DNA of 64,000 nucleotides, from assembly GCF_000276665.1 (NCBI RefSeq), contig NW_004955463.1, positions 5,735,676-5,799,675 of the forward strand. The letters run 5' to 3'. Within the stretch, counting starts at the first letter, position 1. Every line of letters starts with the position of its first letter. Positions 53,001 through 61,099 of the stretch are shown in pieces. Below the pieces are notes generated by a model that was not told the DNA's origin, searched no databases, and was given only the letters and a program-made list of their open reading frames with translations. Made by a program: the position numbers and the translations under genes. This DNA comes from Chinchilla lanigera. Lineage: Eukaryota > Chordata > Mammalia > Rodentia > Chinchillidae.

Positions 53001-56000
53001 TGATTAGTGCTGATAATGCAGCCATAATAGGACTCTCAGTGGGCTCTGGGGTGGATAAAACTGTCGTGTGGTGGTGTCTATGGCTATGGATCTTAACAGG
53101 GTGGCCACTTTGTCCCTTTACCCTCTCAGTAACACTAATGTTATCAGCTGCTCCCAGACAGGTCCCATAACCCTACTCTGACCCAGCAATTAAGTCTGGG
53201 TTGTTTGAAGGTCATTTGCCTTTGGGAAGTTTGATTTGTATAAGTCAACTCATGCAACCATGTGAATGCTAAGCAGTGTTTTTAAATGTACCTAAAATTC
53301 TCCCAAGGTGAAAGTGTGGTCCAGTCTCACCTTGGGACTTCCCAGAGACTTGCAAGTCCGAGGCCAGCTGGCTGGTTCCTGCTTATCCGGGGTTGGGTCT
53401 TGCCTGCGGTCTCCCCTAGTCCTCTAGTGCTATCTGCTGTGTTCAGCGAGCTGGCTTCCGCTGGAGAGAGAACTTGTCTTCCTGTCATGCTTCCTCTTTG
53501 TTAGCTGGGAACTCCTCCCAGTAAGGAAAATGGCTATCTGGTTTCAGATGTTCTGCGTTTTTAAAGGAATTTCTTGGCTCCTTAAAATGGCCAACCTTTC
53601 TCTGTCCCCGTTTTTTGTGCAGTCCACATTGGTAGGTGCAGCCGCCTGTCCTATAGGATGAAAGACAAGCCCAGGAGGCCCTGCAGGTCTCTTTAAGATC
53701 TAGTCTGTGCTCTTCATTCACACCTACACCCTGATTTTACTCACTCCTGTTAGCTGGAAAACTACAATTCTTGTGATGCCTGCCTGACGGTGGATTTGCT
53801 TCATTTGTTGTAATTACGTAACAAATAATAACAGGGGTTGGAAATAATCTTTCAGATTTACCATTTTATCATGCAAACGTTCCCAAACCTTGGCTGACAG
53901 AGACGTGTGGTATGTTTGCAAACAGAAACCCTGCACTTCCCCTTTGCATATAAAAGATAGGAAAGCTATCAGCTATGCCACTGAAATAGCAGGAGATGCT
54001 AACAGAGAAGAAAAAGACAGAAAAAGTGGCCAGAGTCACCAGGCTGCTTGTAGAGTGCCCCTCCCCCTTCCAATTCAACACATGGTCAGGCCCAGGACTG
54101 TAAGGAGAGGATACAGGAGCGTTCCAAGCTGAAGGGAGAGGCCAGAATATCTACATCAGTGGCAGCAAACCTGTTAGACCTTTCAAGGATACAAACAGCC
54201 CTCTGCAGCCTTAGGTTCCTAGGTTCCCTACCACCGATCTGGATGACCTTCCCAATTGATCTGAAAGGCTCCTCCAGGACAGCTTTGCAATTAGGATTTC
54301 AATTAAGAACTGACAAAAGTCAGGTGGTGAATTCTAGACAAGAGGGGAGTGAGATAACATTTTTTAGACCTGAAATCTGTTTGTGTAATAGATTAATCTG
54401 TTATTTAAGGATCCTGGGTTAAAGAATGACTTCTTTTACGGTGAGAACATTTTTGTCATGCTTTCTGTTTGTTTGATTTTAAAGGCCAAGGGGAATCTTA
54501 ACCCAAAGATTTACGGACAGGAAGGGATTTCAAAAGAGGCATGCACTGTCATAATAGCTGAAAAACTTAAGTTTCTAAACTGTCCCTAAAGATGCCTGAC
54601 AGGACTTTAAGTTAAAAGAACTTTTTTAAAAATGACCCCAACGGGAATCTCTTACTAGAAAAAAATAAAATATGGTAAAATTTTTGTTACTTCTTTTAAC
54701 ACAAGTTGGTTAGCATTAGCAAGTATGCAGTGTAAGCCAAAGCTTTCCGGGTGCTCAGGAAAGTTTTTACTCGTCTTTTCTAATTCTTATTTGTGGGATC
54801 AGTTACCAGCTCCCCGAAACAAGTAACCAATCACTTTGTTTCAAAGTGAACCGGGTTATCAAATGCAGTTGATTATTGGATAATTTTTCTCTGGGAAAGA
54901 TGACATCATGTCTACAAATAACCTGCTGTTTTTACTGTCCCCAGGCACACACCATGGAAGGCAGACACCCCCCACCACCGGATGTGCCCCTTGTCCCTCC
55001 TGCCCCTCTGCCTCCAAGTCCACCCGGCAGGGACCATGAGACACACACGTGTCCTCAGTTCCCAGCCAGAAAATAAAAAGAGCAACTCCGGTGGGAACCC
55101 AGTCGCCCATTTACTTAAGATTACCTAAAAGGCTTTTTCTCTTTCTTCCCTTGCTTCATTCCCCTTCAGGTCCCGGGCTATGGACTGCGCTCAGGAAGCC
55201 ACATGTCTTCCACAGGAGTGCTTTCTCCACGTGCAAGCCTCGTTTCTGGGGACAGCCCGAGCTTTCCTGGCCAGACTGCACCTTCCCACAGGGGTGGGCA
55301 GCACACTGGCGATTTCTTTCCCCCTCTCCAGGGTCACCTTTCCTTAGCCCCCAGGCCAGGACAGAGGAGGAAAGGAACTGCCTTAAAAACAGCTCTGCTC
55401 TGCCCGCACACAAAAAGAAGCCAAGTAAACAAGGCCCAGTGAGCCGCGCTGCTGTCCTGCACTACTCAACAAGCCTGGACCCCCGCCTCCGACTTTTTGA
55501 ACCGTGCTCCCTCTCTAGGTCGGCTGAACTGGGGTGGGAGGATCCTGGCAAGTTTGGGGCCCAGGGTTAGACCCCTGCAAATCCATCTGGAAGCTCGCGG
55601 CCCTTGAGAGGCAGGGGTGCTCCTGCTGCCCCACTGGGACAAACAGCGAGGCAGGCCTCGCAAGAAACGCTTCTTTTCCGCAAGTCAGGAATCGCACCAC
55701 TCACCAATGGACTCTCAGCCCCAGGCGGCCAGTTCCACCCAGTCTGTCCGTCAGTGTTTACCTCTCCCTGAAACTCCAGAGCGGGGAGGTTCTCAGAACC
55801 AGTCTGGCTCGAGGGTCTCCGAGGGAGCACCTTGAAAATATGCCTCCCGCCCCGGAAGCAGGGCCCAAGTGTCAGGCGCTCCTTGAAGCCCTAGGGCCAA
55901 GCTGCTGCTCCGGGGCGGGCGTCCTCCAGATTTCTTCTAGGAGAAAAAAAAAAAATCCTGCCTGTCACCATGTGGGGCTGGTGGCAGCTTGGCCCTGAGG

Positions 56001-58167
56001 CGTTCTTGCCGGTCCTGGATTCAGGGTCGGGGACCAGGAGGCCCTCGAGGGCTGCCGGCACTGGGCGCAGCATGGTCAGCCGCTCCTCCCGAAGGGGACT
56101 GCGTGCAGGAGGAAAACCTCTCGGCTTGCCCACCCGCGCCAGCACCAGGCCGGGCAGAGGCGGAGAGGAGCCCTAACAATAGCGCAGACGCCCGCCTAGT
56201 GGTCCCGGCCAGACCCGGCCGCCCGGGGATGCTGCGAGTGAGAGTGCGGGGCCCGGGTGGGCAAGGTCAACCCTTCCTCGCCCAGACATTCCGGGACAAA
56301 CCCCTTCCAGGCACCCGCTCCTAAAGCGCTTTAAGTTAAAGGGAGAGGGTCTGAGCTCAACTGGAGATGCAAAAGGCGGCCCTCACGGAAAAAGAAAGAA
56401 AAATCAGCAAAATCGCCTTAACAGTTCAACCACAGGTCAACAGCAGCATTTCCCCAGCAGCTGACAGGTCAAATGGTCAGGAAACAACTGCCGAGAACAA
56501 AGCCCCCCGCTGTCTAGCTGGGCAAGCCCGGCTCACCCGCACTGAGCAGTCTTGTTGTGCTTTTTGGAAGGGGCGGGAGGGAGGTTTCCGCCCCCATCTC
56601 CCTTCCTCTGGGTCGCACAGGTCCGGAGAGGAAAGGAGGGGGCGAAGGGCGCCAGCAGGGAGAGTTGCGGCTCTTTGAGGACTTGAGTCTGAAATGCCTC
56701 TGGGTTCGGAAACGAAGACCCGACCCGGGCAAAAGAATGCGCGGAATGCAGCCCGCGGGAGGAGGGGAGCGGTGCGGCAGGGGGCGCCCCGACCCCACGT
56801 CCCGCGCGCCCGCACCCAGCGCTGCGCAGCAAATGCAGCCCGCCGGCCCGCCCGGCAGGTGCGGCCCGCGAAGTCCCTCCAGAGACTCGAACAAGATCGC
56901 ACGCTGTCCTTCCGGAGTTTCCGACCGCCAGATTAGACACCCCTACACACACCCCGCGCCAAGATTTTCGTTAGGGTTCACTTAAATCGGACACGCGCCG
57001 CCATCAGATGTTCGCGAACGGTGTCTCTAAACAAAAGGTCGTAATTCTCCGCTGCCTGGATTGGCAGGGAGCAAGGCACGGTTCCGCCCGGCGTCCCCTA
57101 GACATCCAGTCCCCCTCCAGTCTCCCGCTCCCACAGCCGGGTTCTAGGCCGCGGCGGAAGGAGCTGGCCATCTTCCAGGAGACTTCGGACTTGGGCAGCG
57201 GGCGGCAACACAAGCAACGCTCCTGACAGTTTGCCATCCAATTTTCGTTCCTACCAAGGGCGAACCTGAGGAGCCAATCGCACTGTGGCGCTCACTCCTT
57301 TCCCCCTTTCCCCCATTCCCCAACGCTGCTATTCTCGGGATGAGACTCGGTAGCTGGCCCCAACTCCCCGAGCCAGCCGGCCTATCTTGTCCCCGTCCGC
57401 ACCCGGAGCACTTTCCGAAATTCAAAGAGAGGCCGAGGAGAGGAGTCGTCTTGCTCTCCACGCCAGAACCCTTAGCGAGTGTAAGCAAGCGCGGTATCGT
57501 CAGGACGCGGGAGGACCTGCAGGTGACCAGGGAAACGCGCCCGCACAGTCCCGGAGGACGGGGAGCTTGCACTCGCACAGCCACGCACCCGCGCACCGCA
57601 ACGCGCACAAAGCAGCGCACCGGGATCCTGGCAGCCCGGGGTCACCCGGGTACCCCTTTCCACGCCAAATAAGGCTCAGGCCGCCAGGCCCCCGACACCT
57701 CCCCTCCAGTTCGCTCCGCGGGGTCCACGTTTACCTTTCAGCAGGCAGATGTCTGTGCGCTCGGCGTTGCGGCGCAGTGCCTGTACTACCAGCGACACGG
57801 TGCTGTCCTCTCGAAGGCTCTCGGCGCGCGGGCTGCGCTCGTCGTAGACGATGACTGCCGAGTAAAGGCCGGAGCGCAGGCGGGCGCGCACCTCTTCCTC
57901 GGCCGGCAGGATCTGCTCCAGGCTCACAGAGCCCTTGGCCCGCCGCCGCACGATGGTGTTGCAGCGCACGTTGACAGAACCTCGGATGTAGCCCGCGCTG
58001 TGCGCCAGGAACGGTCTGCAGTCCAGCAGCAGGCATTTGCCTCCGCTCAGCAGCCCCAGCGCGCCGTGGCCGCCGCTGCCAACCGCGCCGCCGCTGTTCT
58101 CGTCCCGGTTCATCAGCCTTTTGAGCACACTGCAGTCCATCTCTCGCAGCTCCTCCATCGTCACCAT
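46663..58167 (-). CDS. Dusp4: Dual-specificity phosphatase 4 (MKP-2), complete
   Basis: Spliced on the - strand: 58167-57735, 48849-48704, 47750-47531, 47048-46663; 1185 nt = 394 residues plus TAG, the human length. The start MVTMEELREMDC has a perfect Kozak (GCCACCATGG). N-terminal rhodanese-like domain with the kinase-interaction Arg triplet 74-76 (VRRRAKG), then the dual-specificity phosphatase domain: general acid Asp249 (VEDNHKADIS), signature VHCQAGISRSA with Cys280 and Arg286. It ends PYLHSPITTSPSC. This nuclear phosphatase removes phosphate from Thr and Tyr of ERK, JNK and p38, and in known biology is an immediate-early feedback gene of ERK signalling. All splice sites are GT-AG; nothing is missing. 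Confidence 0.98.
47531..47750 (-). CDS. Dusp4: Dusp4 exon 3: phosphatase domain, first half
   Basis: GGPVEILPFLYLGSAYHAAR to DISSWFMEAIEYI, residues 194-266 plus a split Asp. Contains general acid Asp249. Acceptor TTGTTACAG, donor GTAGGC. Confidence 0.98.
48704..48849 (-). CDS. Dusp4: Dusp4 exon 2: inter-domain linker
   Basis: (G)GYERFSSEYPEFCSKTKALA, AIPPP..PPSATESLDLGCS, SCGTPLHDQ; residues 145-193. Acceptor TCTCCTTTACAG, donor GTAGAC. An ID SINE lies only 40 bp upstream of the acceptor. Confidence 0.97.
48890..48989 (+). mobile_element. ID-family SINE in Dusp4 intron 1
   Basis: GGGGCTGGGGATTTAGCTCA GGGGCACAGCACC..., CCCGGTACCGG, (CAAAA)n tail. Exact 14-bp duplication AACAAGGCCACTGA (48876-48889, 48990-49003). 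Antisense to Dusp4, so its tail reads as a T-rich tract in the pre-mRNA just upstream of exon 2. Confidence 0.96.
49806..49900 (-). mobile_element. MaLR LTR fragment, antisense
   Basis: CACTAGGGTCACCCTAACGA ACAGTCCCACTCAGGTAGCT TAGAA parallels the complement of a MaLR LTR end (TAGTCTGCTCGGGCTGCCAT AACAAAATACC). Confidence 0.5.
50192..50202. promoter_or_regulatory. NF-E2/MAF-type (ARE) consensus in Dusp4 intron 1
   Basis: TGCTGAGTCAC; the other strand GTGACTCAGCA fits the antioxidant response element RTGACNNNGC and contains an AP-1 core. Motif match only; occupancy is not shown. Confidence 0.35.
50785..50882 (+). mobile_element. MIR SINE fragment
   Basis: AAGGCTCTGCAGTCAAGCTG TGAACCACC ... 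TCTAACCTCTCTGAGCCTCC ... GGTAAAAGATGATTC follows the MIR core. Confidence 0.5.
54157..54236. mobile_element. Non-autonomous hAT element, ~80 bp, degraded
   Basis: CAGTGGCAGCAAACCTGTTA GACCTTTCAAGGATACAAAC aligns along the 79-bp copy at 36018; the other end AGGTTCCCTACCACCG is the inverted terminus. Flanks ATCTACAT / ATCTGGAT match 6 of 8. Confidence 0.65.
57735..58167 (-). CDS. Dusp4: Dusp4 exon 1: rhodanese-like domain
   Basis: MVTMEELREMDCSVLKRLMN ... CLLLDCRPFLAHSAGYIRGS, VNVRCNTIVRRRAKGS, ... RNAERTDICLLK: 144 codons plus one base, donor GTAAAC. The frame is open upstream, but the Kozak-perfect ATG at 58167 is the family start. Confidence 0.98.
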
Positions 58168-58900
58168 GGTGGCCGGGAATCGCAGCTGCTGGGCACGCGA
58201 GGAAGCGAAGAGCGCCCGGGCCAAGGAGGCTATAGGAAGGGGCGAGCGAGCGAGCGAGGGCTAAGCGGAGGCGCTTGCACGAGTGCCGGTCAACTCGGCC
58301 CCCGGAGGCTCCCGGGCCAACCTCTTCTCCCCAGTCCCTTCCTCCCGCAGCCTCGCAGTTACATAGCAGTCCGAGCGGCCGCGGGCGCCAAGGCGGGCGG
58401 GCGGGCGGGCGGCGCGAGGGGAGGTGGCGGGAGGGGAGTGTGTTTACGGGAGAGGACACCGGCGCCCTTCTGCTATCGCCCGGAGTGTGTTTTGCCGGCT
58501 GCGCTGCTCCGCCGCCGCCCGTGCGCGCACTGCCGTTTCCTGCGCTCCGCCTGAGCTCCGCGCACTGCCCCAACCAGACTTCCCTCCTCGGCTTAAAGAC
58601 TTATTACGGCTCCTCCGCTCTCCCGGCGGAGGCGAGATTCATTACTACCTCCCGAGACTCCGCCTCTCTCCATTCTCGGCTTGGCGCCGCCCCCAGCTCC
58701 GGGCCGCCGGCCTGGCCTCCCCCGCCCCCGCCGCGGCTCGTGAATGGAGCGCAGCAGCTCGCGCCGGGTCACGGGGCCGCGACGTCACAAAGACCGGAGT
58801 AAACAGGGCGCTCGCGGCCGGGCCCATTCATAAAACTGAGACCTACCGAGAGAGGGAGGCGGCCTCCGACCCGCCTGGGAGCTGTGGCGCCCGGACCTTG
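58168..58900 (-). promoter_or_regulatory. Dusp4: Dusp4 5' UTR and promoter region
   Basis: GC-rich, no clear TATA box seen at a fixed place. Contains a CRE-like site at 58780-58787 (TGACGTCG on the gene strand). The transcription start cannot be fixed from sequence alone. Confidence 0.5.
58780..58787. promoter_or_regulatory. CRE-like site
   Basis: CGACGTCA on the + strand, TGACGTCG on the - strand, seven of eight bases of the CREB/ATF palindrome, about 615 bp upstream of the Dusp4 ATG. Confidence 0.4.
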
Positions 58901-60277
58901 TGAATGGAGCGCGGCGGCCTCGTTCTGTCTTCCGCGGCCCCCGGCCGCAGCCGCGCGCTCTGCCCGACGCCGCTCGGCTTTCGTTGCCGAGAACAGCCCG
59001 CCGACAAGCGGTCTTGCCGCGGCCGGGACTCGGGTGTGAGGTTTCATCCCTCTTCGTTTTCCCGGCTCCCAGCTGTCTCGGAGGTCTCTCGGAAGCACCC
59101 AGGCATCGCTGCTGGCCCGGCAGGGCCTGGGACCTCCTCGCCCCATACTTACCGTGCGCTTTCGGCCCGGCCAGTCGTTTTTTAAAATGCGATTTCTCAG
59201 ACGTTACCTTACGCATTAGCGTGATCGATTTCCATCTTTAAGCCAATAAATCAGCTTTACGGTTTCCCGAGGAACGTGGGCAAACCCCAATTTAGAAGAT
59301 GAAAGACAGCCCTCCCGCCCGAAGGCCAGGAATAGGGATGAGGTGTGGGGTTTGGTGCTTTACCACCCGGAGGGAGGCATTAATTGCCGGAACGTGGCTT
59401 CTACCGGGGAGACCTGGGCGGCCCTCCGGCCCACGTTTCGTAAAAGATGTTTAAGCCTGGGGGTGGGGGTGGGGAGCGACGTTTTTCAGCTTTAGGGGAA
59501 GCCCTCGCCCCCATGTTGCACGCTTGTGAATTGCCTTCTCTGGAAATAACAGGGTATACATTTGTCGTACAGCTAGACCCTGAAAAATGTACGCGCAAAG
59601 AGCGACCTTTTGAAAGGATTTAGTGAACGCTGGCGCCCATTCAGGTTTCTTTGCATCTCTCTTTCCAGGTCACAAAGCATTTCCTCTCCCCCGCCCCTTT
59701 TTAGTTATGCATTTAATTTCCCAGAGGCCGCTTTTGGCAGGGGGCTTGTGTGCGCACGCGATGGGCCCTCACTGAAGCCAGATTCATTCACCCGACATCT
59801 TGCCAAGTCTTGTTAGTGAGAATTAATCGCCAAGCGAGGGAAGTGCAGGACTCGCCGGCAGCCTCTGCAGCGGCGGGGTCAGATATTCCATTTCAGGTCG
59901 CGCGTGGAAGCCGAGAGAGGCCACGAGGGCCGCCGAACCCGCCGGGCCCCTCCCGCCCCAGCTCAGCCCTGCCCTCGCTCCTTCCTCTCCGCCTTTGTTC
60001 CCGGAGGAGCGGCTCTGCGCGGCGCTCACCTCCAGCCCCGGGGCCGCCCGTCAGCTCCCCAGTGGGGGCTTGCAGAGACTCCACTTCCGAGGCCTTCGAC
60101 CTGCGCTCCCCTCCCAGTGCCCTTGACACCCCGAGCCAGCTCCGGGGGTCTGCCGGCGCCGCTTTTGCCTGTGGTCTCAAAATATCTCAATACGGCACTG
60201 CAATGGTCCTGTTTTTATTTATAAAATTTAGTACTTTGTTCAACATGGTCTTTTGTATTAATTTTTTAGAGCATTGC

Positions 60278-60283
60278 AATAAA
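60278..60283 (+). terminator. Possible poly(A) signal of an upstream antisense transcript
   Basis: AATAAA in GCATTGCAATAAAATGC, followed by the TG-rich TTTTGATTGTTGATTTTTG, in an AT-rich patch (60180-60305) within GC-rich DNA, about 2.1 kb upstream of the Dusp4 ATG on the opposite strand. Confidence 0.3.
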
Positions 60284-60309
60284 ATGCTTATTTTGATTGT
60301 TGATTTTTG

Positions 60310-60323
60310 CCCCCCCCCCCCCG
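60310..60323. repeat. Poly-C tract
   Basis: About 14 C in a row. Confidence 0.9.
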
Positions 60324-60883
60324 CTAAATTGTATGCCCAAGGGCTGCTCATCCTGCTCCTGGCCCTGGAAAGGGCTACGGCTGCGGACTCACGGCGCTGC
60401 GGGAGGCAGGAGCTCGGGCGCCAGCCTTGCAGGTGGGAAGGCAGCAAAGCAAAGCGCACTGTACCCACTCCCCTGGGGAGGGCTGAGGGCCCTGGGTCCG
60501 ATTTCTCCTGCTGGGGTAGCTGGGAGGCTCTGGATCTGCCTAATAACTCGCTGGGCTAGCGCGTCAGGAATGCGCCCTGTCCGAGGAGTCCTCAGTGCCT
60601 CGACGGTTCCAGGCTGATTGGCTCTCTCCTGGCTGCTGTACCGCAGCTCAGAAATCCGGCCCCCACCGGGCCCCTGCGCCGGGGCTCTCCCTGTTGGAGG
60701 AAAGACCGATTTCTTTACAAAGATGACAGAACGTTTCTTAAAGGAACCTCTCAGTCGCAGGCAGGTCTGGGCCAATTTCACGCGTGTCGCAGGAGCTGAG
60801 AGGCGTCCCGGGCGGCGCTGGCCAGGCCGAGCCTTTGTGTCCGGCGCTGGGGACCCCCCTCATCCGCCTGGCGGGGCCCCGCG

Positions 60884-60893
60884 CTCACGTGAC
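60884..60893. promoter_or_regulatory. CLEAR/USF-type E-box
   Basis: CTCACGTGAC; the complement GTCACGTGAG differs at one base from the CLEAR consensus bound by TFEB/TFE3. Located about 2.7 kb upstream of the Dusp4 ATG in GC-rich DNA. Confidence 0.35.
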
Positions 60894-61099
60894 CCGTACA
60901 TAACAGTGGAATCCGGGGGGAGGAAGATCCCCACAGAACAAAGAATTGCTTTCTGCACCTGACAGTAATCCGTGGTGGCAAAGCCCATAAATCCCGCAGG
61001 CGAGTCACACGGAAGGGGGTGTGGGCGGGCGCGTGTGAGTGTGTGTGTGTGTCCACGTGTGCGTGCCCGCGCCTGCGTGCCTGTTCCCTAGAGGGGGGG

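Larger units (their letters stand above)
48850..57734 (-). other. Dusp4: Dusp4 intron 1 (8.9 kb)
   Basis: Contains the ID SINE, MaLR and MIR fragments, a hAT element, an NF-E2/ARE-type motif, and a GC-rich 5' third (about 55.6 kb onward) continuous with the CpG island. Many long open frames in the GC-rich part are chance effects of base composition. Introns 2 (47751-48703) and 3 (47049-47530) hold nothing recognised. Confidence 0.85.
55800..59200. promoter_or_regulatory. Dusp4: CpG island over the Dusp4 promoter, exon 1 and intron 1 start
   Basis: High GC and frequent CpG, densest at about 57.3-59.0 kb, including GGGCGG boxes and a (GGGC)n run at 58391-58411. It covers exon 1. GC-richness continues in patches to about 61 kb. 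The boundaries are judged by eye. Confidence 0.8.

Noticed and set aside
55049..56324. Several long open frames in the GC-rich part of Dusp4 intron 1
   Set aside because: Overlapping frames on both strands with skewed Pro/Ser/Arg composition; stop-poor only because of GC content.
58168..58224. N-terminally extended DUSP4 using an upstream in-frame start
   Set aside because: The extension has no ATG, only near-cognate codons; the ATG at 58167 has a perfect Kozak context and matches the family start.
57731..58573. 280-codon - strand open frame over Dusp4 exon 1
   Set aside because: Overlaps the DUSP4 frame in another frame; it is Arg/Ala/Gly/Pro-rich, as expected of chance frames in CpG-island DNA.
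59750..60559. 269-codon + strand open frame upstream of Dusp4
   Set aside because: Low-complexity GC-rich composition, changes abruptly at an AT-rich patch, and no family or splice context. Treated as chance.
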